DNA of 64,000 nt from Pseudomonas sp. WJP1. GTDB lineage: Bacteria; Pseudomonadota; Gammaproteobacteria; Pseudomonadales; Pseudomonadaceae. The first letter of the stretch is position 1. Each line of letters opens with the position of its first letter. Below are positions 27,992-37,366 of this stretch, in pieces. The position numbers and the translations under genes were made by a program. The DNA is taken from NCBI RefSeq assembly GCF_028471945.1, contig NZ_CP110128.1, positions 4,948,501-5,012,500 of the forward strand, read 5' to 3'. The notes beneath the pieces were generated by a model. It was not told the DNA's origin. It was given only the letters and a program-made list of their open reading frames with translations, and ran no database searches.

Positions 27992-29278
27992 CGCGAAGAG
28001 TTGAACCAAGGCCTGATCGATTTCCTCAAGGCCTCCCCTACCCCGTTTCATGCCACCGCCAGCCTTGTTCAGCGACTGGAAGCGGCGGGCTTCCAACGCC
28101 TGGACGAACGCGAGCCATGGAACACCGAAGCCAATGGTCGCTACTACGTCACCCGCAATGACTCGTCGATCGTCGCGATCAAGATGGGCCGGCACTCGCC
28201 GCTGCACGGCGGCATTCGCCTGGTCGGCGCCCACACCGACAGCCCGTGCCTGCGGGTCAAGCCCCAGCCGGAACTGCAACGCCAGGGTTTCTGGCAATTG
28301 GGCGTGGAAGTTTATGGCGGCGCCCTGCTGGCCCCCTGGTTCGACCGCGACCTGTCCCTGGCCGGTCGTGTCACCTTCCGTCGTGATGGCAAGGTCGAGA
28401 GCCAGTTGATCGACTTCAAGGCACCGATTGCGATCATCCCCAACCTGGCCATTCACCTCAACCGTGAAGCCAACATGGGCTGGGCAATCAACGCCCAGAC
28501 CGAACTGCCGCCGGTACTGGCGCAATTCGCCGGTGACGAGCGCGTGGACTTCCGCGCCGTACTCACCGACCAGCTGGCCCGCGAACACGGCCTGAACGCC
28601 GATGTCGTGCTGGATTACGAACTGAGTTTCTACGACACCCAAAGCGCGGCCGTCATCGGCCTGCACGGTGATTTCATCGCCGGCGCGCGCCTGGACAACC
28701 TGCTGTCATGTTATGCCGGCCTGCAAGCGCTGCTGACCACCGACACCGATGAAACCTGCGTCCTTGTTTGCAATGACCACGAGGAAGTCGGTTCCTGCTC
28801 GGCCTGTGGCGCCGACGGCCCGATGCTGGAGCAGACGCTGCGTCGCCTGCTGCCGGAAGGTGATGAGTTCGTGCGTACCATTCAGAAATCCCTGCTGGTT
28901 TCGGCCGACAACGCCCACGGCGTGCACCCCAACTACGCCGACAAGCACGATGCCAATCACGGCCCGAAACTCAACGCCGGCCCCGTGATCAAGGTCAACA
29001 GCAACCAGCGCTACGCCACCAACAGCGAAACCGCCGGGTTCTTCCGTCACCTGTGCATGGCCGAAGAGGTGCCGGTACAGAGCTTCGTGGTGCGCAGCGA
29101 CATGGGTTGCGGGTCGACCATCGGCCCGATTACCGCCAGCCACCTGGGCGTGCGTACCGTGGACATCGGCCTGCCGACCTTCGCCATGCATTCGATCCGC
29201 GAACTGTGCGGCAGCCATGACCTGGCGCATCTGGTCAAAGTGCTGAGCGCGTTCTACGCCTGCCGCGAATTGCCGTAG
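27989..29278 (+). CDS. apeB: M18 family aminopeptidase
   Basis: 429 residues, the standard M18 length. Zinc ligands and catalytic residues are visible in [13 protein letters not shown] (His, Asp), CNDHEEVGS (Glu-Glu) and [11 protein letters not shown], with a C-terminal [11 protein letters not shown] giving the last His. It is a broad aminopeptidase of the cytoplasm. CTGGAG precedes the ATG at 27989. The open frame continues in phase upstream for 80 codons to 27749, but that part is a duplicated leader without family similarity. Confidence 0.93.
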   Translation: MREELNQGLIDFLKASPTPFHATASLVQRLEAAGFQRLDEREPWNTEANGRYYVTRNDSSIVAIKMGRHSPLHGGIRLVGAHTDSPCLRVKPQPELQRQGFWQLGVEVYGGALLAPWFDRDLSLAGRVTFRRDGKVESQLIDFKAPIAIIPNLAIHLNREANMGWAINAQTELPPVLAQFAGDERVDFRAVLTDQLAREHGLNADVVLDYELSFYDTQSAAVIGLHGDFIAGARLDNLLSCYAGLQALLTTDTDETCVLVCNDHEEVGSCSACGADGPMLEQTLRRLLPEGDEFVRTIQKSLLVSADNAHGVHPNYADKHDANHGPKLNAGPVIKVNSNQRYATNSETAGFFRHLCMAEEVPVQSFVVRSDMGCGSTIGPITASHLGVRTVDIGLPTFAMHSIRELCGSHDLAHLVKVLSAFYACRELP

Positions 29279-29283
29279 GGCAC

Positions 29284-29390
29284 CTGTAGGAGCCAGGCTT
29301 GCCGGCGAAGAACGATGACGCGGTGTGCCAGGAGCACCGCATCGCCTGGTTCGCCGGCAAGTCGGATCGCCGCACCGCTGGCTCCTACAG
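29284..29390. repeat. REP pair with a 16-base insertion in one arm
   Basis: The left arm CTGTAGGAGCCAGGCTTGCC is intact. The right arm is split by 16 bases at 29362-29377 between GCCGGCAAG and CTGGCTCCTACAG. The inserted word and its flanks recur at 29435-29454 with 16 of 20 bases identical. Confidence 0.8.
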
Positions 29391-29508
29391 CGAACCAAGC
29401 GAAGCGGTGTGTCAATCACACCACCTACGCCGGTAAGTCGATTTGCCGCACGGCAGCCCCCGCAAAGCCACCTAAACTTCACTTATCCCTTTCGACAAGG
29501 CAGTCGCC

Positions 29509-29685
29509 ATGATCACGATGTCCTCGTTCCACGCCATGCTCATCCCCATTCTTATCGGGATGATCATGCTGGCAGTCGGTTTCAATTTTCGCGACAAGAA
29601 CGCTGGCGTGCTCGCCATGTGGCTCGGCATGCTGTTGATCCTGGCCACGGTGATCTTCAAGATCCTCGCCAAACTCAACGAATAA
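29509..29685 (+). CDS. Small membrane protein, 58 residues
   Basis: The ATG at 29509 opens a 58-residue frame: MITMSSFHAMLIPILIGMIM, then a polar FRDKNAG turn, then a second hydrophobic helix (VLAMWLGMLLILATVIFKIL) ending KLNE. It reads as a two-helix hairpin in the inner membrane. It lies 77 bases before the MscS-type channel gene on the same strand, so it could be co-transcribed with it. The function is unknown. The ribosome site is weak (AAGGCAGTCGCC). Confidence 0.65.
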   Translation: MITMSSFHAMLIPILIGMIMLAVGFNFRDKNAGVLAMWLGMLLILATVIFKILAKLNE

Positions 29686-29762
29686 ATCCCCACCCCCGCT
29701 CGCATTGGTTTTGACGGGCTCGTACACTCGGTCGATCTGCCCATTTAGAGGTTGACCGCCTA

Positions 29763-31919
29763 GTGTTCGCTCGCCTGTTCGCCCTGCCGTGCCTTTTCCT
29801 AATCTGCCTGATGACACTGATGGCGCCAGCGCCTGCCCAGGCCGCCGGGCTGCCGAGCCTGCTTGGCAGCCCGGCAAAAACCCAACCCGAGGCGCAGGAA
29901 CCCCTTGGGCAATCCCTGGACGAAGTCATCAAGTCGCTGGAGAACGATCAGCAGCGCAGCAAACTGCTGGCGGATCTGAAGAAGCTGCGCGATGCCACCA
30001 AAAAAGCCCAACCGGCCGCCGAAGAAGGCGTGCTGGGCCTGATTGGCGGAACCCTGGCCAGTTTCGAAAAGCAATTCTCCGGCGCCGACAGCCCGATCAC
30101 TCGCTGGTCCAGCGAGTTCGACCTGGCCAAGGATGAATTGATGGCGCTGGCACTGCCGGCCAGCGAGTGGCTGCCGATCATCTTCGCCTTTGCCATGATC
30201 CTGATGGTCTGGAGCCTGCTGGCGGCGGCGCTGATCTGGGTCAGCCATCGAGTCCGAATGCGTTTCGGCCTGACCGAAGAACTGCCGCAACACCCCAGGG
30301 CCCTGGACATGCTGCGTTTCGCCCTGCGCAAGCTGGGGCCGTGGCTGATTGCCCTGGTCATCACCGTCTACATGAGTTACGCCCTGCCATCGTCGCTCGG
30401 TAAAAGCCTGGCCATGGTGCTGGCTTACGCCCTGGTGGTCGGCACCTGTTTCTCCGCGATCTGCGTGATTGCCTTTTCCCTGCTCGACGGCCCTCATCGT
30501 CACAGGGCCCTGTACATCCTGCGGCACCAGGCCTTCCGCCCGCTATGGTTGATCGGCAGTTTCGCCGCTTTCGGTGAAGCCCTGAACGACCCGCGCCTGA
30601 CGGAAAGCCTTGGCGTGCACCTGGCCCACACCGCAGCGACGGTGGCCAATGTGTTGGCAGCATTGTCCACGGGGTTGTTCATCCTGCGTTTCCGCCGCCC
30701 GATTGCCCACTTGATCCGCAACCAGCCGCTGTCCCGGCGCCTGACCCGCCGCGCCCTCAGCGACACCATCGAAATTCTCGGCACCTTCTGGTTTGTACCG
30801 GCGCTGGTGCTGGTGGGGATTTCCCTGTTCGCTACCTTCGTCTCGGCCGGCGACACCAGCACCGCGCTGCGCCAGTCGCTGATCTGCACCGTGCTGCTGG
30901 TGTTGTGCATGGTCATCAATGGCCTGGTGCGCCGCCACGCGCTCAAACCGCAACGCGGCGCGAAGCGTCACGCCCTGTATTCGGAACGCCTGAAAAACTT
31001 CTTCTATACCCTCGCCCATCTGTTGGTATGGCTGGCATTCATTGAACTGGGCCTGCGGGTCTGGGGCATGTCGTTGATCAGCTTCACCGAAGGCGAAGGC
31101 CATGAGGTCAGCGTCAAACTGTTCAGCCTTATCGGCACGCTGATCTTTGCCTGGCTGATCTGGATCCTCAGCGACACCGCCGTGCATCACGCCCTCACCC
31201 GCTCGCGCAAAGGCCTGGCCAACGCCCGCGCACAGACCATGATGCCGCTGATCCGCAACGTGCTGTTCGTGGCGATTTTCATCATCGCGCTGATTGTCGC
31301 CTTGGCGAACATGGGCATGAACGTTACGCCACTGCTGGCCGGTGCCGGCGTGATCGGCCTGGCCATCGGCTTTGGCGCACAATCGCTGGTGGCCGACCTG
31401 ATTACCGGGCTGTTCATCATCATCGAAGACTCCCTGGCCATCGACGACTACGTGGACGTCGGCGGCCACCTGGGCACCGTCGAGGGCCTGACCATTCGCA
31501 CCGTACGCCTGCGGGACATCGACGGCATCGTCCACACCATTCCGTTCAGCGAAATCAAGAGCATCAAGAATTACTCCCGGGAATTCGGCTACGCGATCTT
31601 CCGGGTCGCGGTGCCTGCCAGCATGGACATCGACAATGCGATCAAGCTGATGCGCGACGTCGGCCAGAAAATGCGCACCGATCCGCTGCAACGGCGCAAT
31701 ATCTGGTCGCCCCTGGAGTTTCAGGGCGTGGAGAGTTTCGAGTCCGGCAATGCGATTCTGCGAGCCCGGTTCAAGACCGCGCCGATCAAGCAATGGGAAG
31801 TTTCACGGGCGTTCAACCTGTCGCTCAAACGGCATCTGGATGAAGCCGGGCTGGACCTGGCGACACCGCGCATGAGCATTCAGGTGGTGACGGCGGGTGG
31901 TGGGCCAGCTGCGGAATAA
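29763..31919 (+). CDS. Large MscS-type mechanosensitive channel (YbiO-like)
   Basis: 718 residues. A signal peptide (FARLFALPCLFLICLMTLM, cut near AQA) precedes a periplasmic helical region to about residue 130 with QSLDEVIKSLENDQQRSKLL. Many transmembrane helices follow, and then the MscS core: VTPLLAGAGVIGLAIGFGAQ (pore helix, about 520-540), LVADLITGLFIIIED, and the cytoplasmic beta domain with VDVGGHLGTVEGLTIRTVRLR. It releases solutes under membrane tension. The GTG start at 29763 fits the signal peptide. Confidence 0.88.
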   Translation: MFARLFALPCLFLICLMTLMAPAPAQAAGLPSLLGSPAKTQPEAQEPLGQSLDEVIKSLENDQQRSKLLADLKKLRDATKKAQPAAEEGVLGLIGGTLASFEKQFSGADSPITRWSSEFDLAKDELMALALPASEWLPIIFAFAMILMVWSLLAAALIWVSHRVRMRFGLTEELPQHPRALDMLRFALRKLGPWLIALVITVYMSYALPSSLGKSLAMVLAYALVVGTCFSAICVIAFSLLDGPHRHRALYILRHQAFRPLWLIGSFAAFGEALNDPRLTESLGVHLAHTAATVANVLAALSTGLFILRFRRPIAHLIRNQPLSRRLTRRALSDTIEILGTFWFVPALVLVGISLFATFVSAGDTSTALRQSLICTVLLVLCMVINGLVRRHALKPQRGAKRHALYSERLKNFFYTLAHLLVWLAFIELGLRVWGMSLISFTEGEGHEVSVKLFSLIGTLIFAWLIWILSDTAVHHALTRSRKGLANARAQTMMPLIRNVLFVAIFIIALIVALANMGMNVTPLLAGAGVIGLAIGFGAQSLVADLITGLFIIIEDSLAIDDYVDVGGHLGTVEGLTIRTVRLRDIDGIVHTIPFSEIKSIKNYSREFGYAIFRVAVPASMDIDNAIKLMRDVGQKMRTDPLQRRNIWSPLEFQGVESFESGNAILRARFKTAPIKQWEVSRAFNLSLKRHLDEAGLDLATPRMSIQVVTAGGGPAAE

Positions 31920-31940
31920 TCCCAAAACCCAGGCATAAAA

Positions 31941-31963
31941 AATCCCCGAACCAGTCGGGGATT
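31941..31963. terminator. Bidirectional terminator between the channel and helicase genes
   Basis: AATCCCCGA and TCGGGGATT form perfect nine-base arms, with an A-run before and a T-run after. Confidence 0.9.
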
Positions 31964-31995
31964 TTTTATGTTCGATCAATCAGCCCGGGAGCGGA

Positions 31996-33669
31996 TCAAT
32001 CTTCGCGGTAGCGACGCAGCTTCAACTGCTTACCGGCAACACGAGTGTCCTTCAGCTTGCTCAGCAACTTCTCAAGACCGTCTTCCGGCAGTTCGACGAG
32101 GCTGAAGCTGTCACGCACCTGGATGCGACCGATGGCTTCACGCGCCAGACCACCTTCGTTGAGGATGGCGCCCAGCAGGTTCTTGGCCGCAATGCCATCA
32201 CGCGCACCCAGCGCGGTACGGCAACGAGCACGACCTTCGCCCAGCGGCATCGGAGCACGACGCTCGCGGTCGCCACGCTCAGGACGATCACCGGAACGCT
32301 CTGGACGATCGCCACGCGGTGCATTGTTCGGCACCAGTGGACGCTCTTTCTCGATAGCGGCCAGGTTCAGCGCTTGACCGTTGGTTGCCTTGCGCAGCAG
32401 GGCTGCGGCCAGGGCACGCGGGCTGCAACCGATGTCGGCGGTCAGGCGATCAAGCAGATCACCGTGGGTCGATTCGGCTTCAGCCACCAGCGGCGACAGG
32501 CTGTTGGTCAGCTTCTTGATGCGCGCATCCAGAACGGCTTGAGCGTCCGGCAGGCGAACTTCAGCAACCTTCTGACCGGTTACACGCTCGATCACTTGCA
32601 GCATGCGGCGCTCACGTGGAGTCACCAGCAGCAGCGCACGACCTTCGCGACCGGCACGGCCGGTACGGCCGATACGGTGAACGTAGGATTCCGGATCGTA
32701 CGGCATGTCAACGTTGAACACGTGAGTGATGCGCGGAACGTCCAGGCCACGAGCGGCAACGTCGGTCGCCACAACGATGTCCAGACGGCCATCCTTGAGG
32801 GAGTCGATGACGCGCTCACGCTGGTTCTGGGCAATGTCACCGTTCAGCGCAGCGGCTTTGTAGCCTTTGGCTTCCAGGGCGCTGGCCAGGTCCAGGGTCG
32901 CTTGCTTGGTGCGCACGAACATGATCAGGGCGTCGAAGTCTTCCACTTCCAGCAAGCTGAGAACGGCAGAAGTCTTCTGGTCAGCGTGAACCAGCAGGTG
33001 AGCCTGCTCGATCGCGGTAACGGTCTGGGTCTTGCTCTGGATCTTCACGTGCTTCGGATCGCGCAGGTGGCGCTCAGCGATGGCACGGATCGATTGCGGC
33101 AAGGTAGCCGAGAACAATACGGTCTGGCGGGTTTCCGGCATGGCCTTGAAGATGACTTCCAGGTCGTCCATGAAGCCCAGCTTGAGCATTTCGTCTGCTT
33201 CGTCGAGAACCAGGTGGTTCACGGTCGCCAGAACTTTTTCGTCGCGACGCAGGTGGTCGCACAGACGGCCCGGAGTGGCGACAACGATCTGTGCGCCATT
33301 ACGGATTGCTTTCAATTGTGGGCCCATCGGCGCGCCGCCGTAGACAGCCACAACAGTTACGCCCGGCATTTGCTTGGCGTAGGTTTCGAAAGCGGTTGCA
33401 ACTTGTAGCGCCAACTCACGAGTTGGGGCCAGGATCAGAGCTTGCGGCTCGCGCTTGGACGGATCAATGCGGTGCAGGATAGGCAGGGCAAAGGCAGCGG
33501 TTTTACCGGTACCGGTTTGCGCCTGGCCAATCATATCGTGACCGGCGAGAATGATCGGGATCGACTGCTGCTGAATGGCCGAAGGCTCTTCATAGCCGGT
33601 AGCGACTACTGCAGCGACAATATTAGGATGAAGTTCAAGAGCGGCGAAGCCGCCGATTTCCTGGGTCAT
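31996..33669 (-). CDS. deaD: DEAD-box ATP-dependent RNA helicase (DeaD/CsdA-like)
   Basis: 557 residues. Helicase motifs appear in order: AQTGTGKT (Walker A), PTRELALQ, TPGRLCDHL, DEADEM, SAT, then in the second lobe TDVAARGLDVP and HRIGRTGRAGR. A basic, Arg/Gly-rich stretch (RGDRPERSGDRPERGDRERR, near 455-475) is followed by a C-terminal DbpA-type RNA-binding domain (IGRIQVRDSFSLVELPE). It remodels structured RNA, typically for ribosome assembly and growth in the cold. GAGG precedes the ATG at 33669. Confidence 0.9.
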   Translation of the reverse strand: MTQEIGGFAALELHPNIVAAVVATGYEEPSAIQQQSIPIILAGHDMIGQAQTGTGKTAAFALPILHRIDPSKREPQALILAPTRELALQVATAFETYAKQMPGVTVVAVYGGAPMGPQLKAIRNGAQIVVATPGRLCDHLRRDEKVLATVNHLVLDEADEMLKLGFMDDLEVIFKAMPETRQTVLFSATLPQSIRAIAERHLRDPKHVKIQSKTQTVTAIEQAHLLVHADQKTSAVLSLLEVEDFDALIMFVRTKQATLDLASALEAKGYKAAALNGDIAQNQRERVIDSLKDGRLDIVVATDVAARGLDVPRITHVFNVDMPYDPESYVHRIGRTGRAGREGRALLLVTPRERRMLQVIERVTGQKVAEVRLPDAQAVLDARIKKLTNSLSPLVAEAESTHGDLLDRLTADIGCSPRALAAALLRKATNGQALNLAAIEKERPLVPNNAPRGDRPERSGDRPERGDRERRAPMPLGEGRARCRTALGARDGIAAKNLLGAILNEGGLAREAIGRIQVRDSFSLVELPEDGLEKLLSKLKDTRVAGKQLKLRRYRED

Positions 33670-34090
33670 GGGTCTGCCTCTAAGTGCATCCGCAAAGACC
33701 CATGCTCCAAAGCTGCGCATGCCGTGTTGAGACTCAAGAGTCGCCCTGGCAGCTTTGTCGGCGGGGATTTGCGAAAACGAATGAATGAAAGAATCGTTTA
33801 GGAAGAGTTCGCTGGGCGAACGTGCAACCGAATCTGACTTCGGGGAATTGCGCCACCTAAACGCGGCCCGGCTAAAGGCCGGCGCGCACTATACCGGAAT
33901 TTGCCGAAAAAGGGAGCCTTTTTTTATCGCAAAACTCCCGCCCACGGCGTTCTGTCACAGGCTTTGCGGATAATCGCGCCAGCGTCTACTTTTCAAAGGC
34001 CCTGCCCTGCGGGCGATGACGCTAAAACGGTTCACCCATCCGCCACAGACCTTGGGTCTGCGCCCCCTCAGCCGCTCGAGGAAATGCAGC
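33670..34090. other. Divergent intergenic region, deaD leader
   Basis: 421 bases between the helicase and crotonase genes. No gene or REP is visible. Helicases of this family often have long structured, cold-responsive 5' leaders, which could explain the length here; I see no single dominant hairpin. Confidence 0.4.
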
Positions 34091-34882
34091 ATGAAAGAGC
34101 TCAATACCAGCCGCGTGAGTCGTGAAAAGCGTGGTCATGTCCTGTTGATCGGACTGGACCGGGTCGCCAAGCGCAACGCCTTTGATCTCGACCTGCTCAA
34201 CGAATTGAGCCTGGCCTACGGTGAATTCGAAGCCGACAGCGAAGCACGTGTGGCCGTGGTCTTCGGGCATGGCGAGCATTTTACCGCCGGCCTGGACCTG
34301 GTCAGCGCCAGCGCGGCACTGACCGAAGGCTGGCAAACCCCGCCCGGCGGTTGCGACCCGTGGGGCGTCTTCGCCGGGCCCAGGGTCAGCAAACCGGTGA
34401 TCGTCGCCGCCCAGGGCTACTGCCTGACCATCGGTATCGAGTTGATGCTGGCCGCCGACATCAACCTGTGCGCCAGCAACACCCGATTCGCACAAATGGA
34501 GGTGCAGCGCGGCATCTTCCCATTCGGCGGCGCGACGTTGCGCCTGCATCAGGTGGCTGGCTGGGGCAATGCCATGCGCTGGATGCTGACCGGCGACGAA
34601 TTCGATGCCCATGATGCCTTGCACCTGGGCCTGGTGCAGGAAGTCATGGCCAGCGAGGATTTGCTGCCGCGGGCGATTGAACTGGCCGAGCGCATTGCCC
34701 GGCAGGCGCCGTTGGGGGTTCAGGCAACTCTGATGTCTGCCCGGCAGGCCCGTTATGAGGGCGAAACCGCCGCTGCACAAGGGTTGCCGGCGCTGGTGAA
34801 GAAGTTGCTGGTCAGCGAGGATGCCCGGGAAGGTGTGCAGTCGCTGGTCGAGCGGCGGCCCGGGGTTTTCAAAGGGTGCTGA
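34091..34882 (+). CDS. Crotonase/enoyl-CoA hydratase family protein
   Basis: 263 residues. The crotonase fold is shown by LLIGLDRVAKRNAFDLDLL at the N-terminus, the oxyanion region HFTAGLDL (near residue 61), KPVIVAAQGYCLTIGIELMLAADI (near 100-123) and FPFGGATLRL. The second catalytic position reads EVQRGIFPFG; the Glu of true hydratases is not clearly present, so the substrate cannot be assigned. GAGGA precedes ATG 34091. It stands alone. Confidence 0.83.
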   Translation: MKELNTSRVSREKRGHVLLIGLDRVAKRNAFDLDLLNELSLAYGEFEADSEARVAVVFGHGEHFTAGLDLVSASAALTEGWQTPPGGCDPWGVFAGPRVSKPVIVAAQGYCLTIGIELMLAADINLCASNTRFAQMEVQRGIFPFGGATLRLHQVAGWGNAMRWMLTGDEFDAHDALHLGLVQEVMASEDLLPRAIELAERIARQAPLGVQATLMSARQARYEGETAAAQGLPALVKKLLVSEDAREGVQSLVERRPGVFKGC

Positions 34883-34908
34883 GAGAAGCGGTGGCTGTTG
34901 GAAAGTCA

Positions 34909-34970
34909 TCGCGAGCAGGCTCGCTCCCACAGGGGACCGCGGTCAACTGTGGGAGCGAGCCTGCTCGCGA
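34909..34970. repeat. REP pair after the crotonase gene
   Basis: TCGCGAGCAGGCTCGCTCCC and inverted copy ending at 34970, with a short spacer. Confidence 0.9.
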
Positions 34971-34996
34971 TAGGGCCCGCCCAGACAACTAATGGA

Positions 34997-35752
34997 TTAG
35001 GTGGCCGGGCGAATCGCCTTGATCAACGACTGCAACGAATACCCCAACCGCGGCGCCAATGCTTCAGCCCGGGCGGTCAGGCTCTCCATGTCCAGCACCT
35101 GATCCAGTTCCGATGGCACGATCAGGATCACGTTGCCCTCCTTCACCGGCAGCTCCCAGTAATGGCGATGATAAAGCCCGCGCAGCAACGCGGCGCCCAG
35201 TGGCTTGCCATCGTCGGTGGCCCATTGGTTAATCACCAGCCAGCCGCCCGGATTCAGGCGTTTCTGGCAGTTCTCCAGGAAAGTCCAGGCCAGATGCCCG
35301 ACACCCGGGCCGACGTCGGTGTAGAGATCGACAAAAATCAGGTCCGCAGGCTCGGCGGTGTCGAGCAGTTCCAGCGCATCGCCCACGCGGATGTACAGGC
35401 GCGGATCGTCGTCCAGCCCCAGGTACTCGATGGCCAGGCGCGGCACATCCGGGCGCAGTTCGATGGCTTCGACATCTTCCAGGGGCAGGAACTTGAGGCA
35501 GGCCTGGGTCAGCGTACCGGCACCAAGCCCCAGGAACAGCGCGCTTTCCGGCTGTTCATGACACAGCGCGCCAATCAGCATCGCCCGGGTATAGTCGTAC
35601 TCGAGCCAGCTTGGATCGGCCGTGAACACGCAACTTTGTTCGATGGCATCACCGAACTCCAGAAAGCGGTAATCGGCCACTTCCAGCACACGAATCACGC
35701 CAAATTCGTCCTGCACCTCGGCGAGCAGATGCTCGACGCGCTCCTCAGTCAT
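34997..35752 (-). CDS. Spermidine synthase-like methyltransferase-fold protein
   Basis: 251 residues of the spermidine synthase/SAM-methyltransferase fold: LFLGLGAGTLTQACLKF (glycine loop), EAIELRPDVPRLA, VGDALELL, and ADLIFVDLYTDVGPG. The polyamine-synthase GGGDG core is replaced by LGLGAGTL, so it may not make spermidine. CAGGAGACGAA precedes the ATG. The function is uncertain. Confidence 0.8.
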   Translation of the reverse strand: MTEERVEHLLAEVQDEFGVIRVLEVADYRFLEFGDAIEQSCVFTADPSWLEYDYTRAMLIGALCHEQPESALFLGLGAGTLTQACLKFLPLEDVEAIELRPDVPRLAIEYLGLDDDPRLYIRVGDALELLDTAEPADLIFVDLYTDVGPGVGHLAWTFLENCQKRLNPGGWLVINQWATDDGKPLGAALLRGLYHRHYWELPVKEGNVILIVPSELDQVLDMESLTARAEALAPRLGYSLQSLIKAIRPAT

Positions 35753-35908
35753 TTCGTCTCCTGATCGTCACCGGGCCTTCTTGGGCAAACGGCAACGCGA
35801 TAAACCGCAGCGGAAGCGGCAAAGACGCGATTGTCCGCGAAGCGACGGGAACAGGTCACGCACTAATTGCTGATAACATGGACGCCCGAGCGTAAAACAC
35901 TAGAGATC

Positions 35909-37258
35909 ATGATGAGTCAACCCTGGAGCCCTGACAGCTGGCGCGCCCTGCCGATCCAGCAACAACCCCAATACCCCGACGCGGCGCATCTGCAGCACGT
36001 CGAGCAGACCCTGGCCAGCTACCCGCCGCTGGTGTTTGCCGGGGAGGCCCGGGAATTGCGCCGTCAGTTCGCCGAAGTGACCCAGGGCCGTGCCTTTTTG
36101 CTGCAGGGCGGCGACTGCGCCGAAAGTTTCGCCGAGTTTTCCGCCGCGAAAATCCGCGACACCTTCAAGGTGCTGCTGCAAATGGCCATTGTCATGACGT
36201 TTGCGGCTGGCTGCCCGGTGGTCAAGGTCGGGCGCATGGCCGGCCAGTTCGCCAAACCTCGCTCGGCCAACGACGAGACCATCGACGGCGTGACACTGCC
36301 GGCCTACCGTGGCGATATCGTCAATGGCATCGGCTTCGATGAAAAAAGCCGTGTGCCGGACCCGGAACGCCTGCTGCAGTCGTACCACCAGTCCACCGCC
36401 ACCCTCAACCTGCTGCGCGCCTTCGCTCAGGGCGGGTTTGCCGACCTGCACCAGGTGCACAAGTGGAACCTGGACTTCATCGCCAACTCGGCCCTGGCGG
36501 AAAAATACAGCCACCTGGCCGACCGCATCGATGAAACCCTGGCGTTCATGCGCGCCTGCGGCATGGACAGCTCGCCGCAACTGCGCGAAACCAGCTTTTT
36601 CACCGCCCACGAAGCGTTGCTGCTCAATTATGAGGAAGCCTTCGTCCGTCGCGACAGCCTGACCAACGACTATTACGACTGTTCGGCCCACATGCTGTGG
36701 ATCGGCGACCGCACCCGTCAGCTCGATGGCGCGCATGTCGAATTTCTGCGCGGGGTGAACAATCCGATCGGGGTCAAGGTCGGTCCGAGCATGAACCCAG
36801 AAGACCTGATCCGTCTGATCGACGTGCTCAACCCCGAGAACGATCCGGGGCGCCTGAACCTGATCGCGCGCATGGGCGCGAACAAGGTCGGCGATCATTT
36901 GCCGCAACTGATCCGCGCCGTGCAGCGTGAAGGCAAGCAAGTGCTCTGGAGTTCCGATCCGATGCACGGCAACACCATCAAGGCCAGCAGCGGCTACAAG
37001 ACCCGCGACTTCGCGCAGATCCTTGGCGAAGTGAAGCAGTTCTTCCAGGTCCACGAAGCTGAAGGCAGTTACGCGGGCGGCATTCATATCGAGATGACCG
37101 GGCAGAACGTCACCGAGTGCATCGGCGGTGCCCGACCGATTACCGAGGACGGTTTGTCGGATCGCTACCACACCCATTGCGACCCGCGAATGAATGCCGA
37201 TCAGTCGCTGGAGTTGGCGTTTTTGATAGCTGAAACCCTCAAGCAAGTCCGGCGGTAG
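35909..37258 (+). CDS. Class II DAHP synthase
   Basis: 449 residues of the plant/Mycobacterium-like class II 3-deoxy-7-phosphoheptulonate synthase family: [10 protein letters not shown] near residue 69, [16 protein letters not shown] near 107, [10 protein letters not shown], and [14 protein letters not shown] and [15 protein letters not shown] in the second half. It condenses PEP with erythrose 4-phosphate at the head of the shikimate pathway. A class I enzyme is encoded at 51800. In pseudomonads class II genes can serve phenazine or other aromatic supply, but no such genes are adjacent. The start is ATGATG at 35909. Confidence 0.92.
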   Translation: MMSQPWSPDSWRALPIQQQPQYPDAAHLQHVEQTLASYPPLVFAGEARELRRQFAEVTQGRAFLLQGGDCAESFAEFSAAKIRDTFKVLLQMAIVMTFAAGCPVVKVGRMAGQFAKPRSANDETIDGVTLPAYRGDIVNGIGFDEKSRVPDPERLLQSYHQSTATLNLLRAFAQGGFADLHQVHKWNLDFIANSALAEKYSHLADRIDETLAFMRACGMDSSPQLRETSFFTAHEALLLNYEEAFVRRDSLTNDYYDCSAHMLWIGDRTRQLDGAHVEFLRGVNNPIGVKVGPSMNPEDLIRLIDVLNPENDPGRLNLIARMGANKVGDHLPQLIRAVQREGKQVLWSSDPMHGNTIKASSGYKTRDFAQILGEVKQFFQVHEAEGSYAGGIHIEMTGQNVTECIGGARPITEDGLSDRYHTHCDPRMNADQSLELAFLIAETLKQVRR

Positions 37259-37282
37259 TTTTTGATCGCCTGATGTACCGCT

Positions 37283-37356
37283 ATCGCCAGCAGGCTGGCT
37301 CCCACATGGGATTTGTGCAGGACACAGATCCAGTGTGGGAGCCAGCCTGCTGGCGA
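37283..37356. repeat. REP pair after the DAHP synthase gene
   Basis: TATCGCCAGCAGGCTGGCTC and the inverted TGTGGGAGCCAGCCTGCTGG flank about 26 bases. Confidence 0.9.
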
Positions 37357-37366
37357 TTAGGCCAGA

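Noticed and set aside
31996..33669. Specific assignment of the helicase as DbpA
   Set aside because: The C-terminal RNA-binding domain resembles both DbpA and DeaD/CsdA; the length and basic linker fit DeaD/CsdA better.
37259..37366. CRISPR-like repeats
   Set aside because: The repeated words here and elsewhere are inverted REP pairs, not direct repeats with regular spacers.
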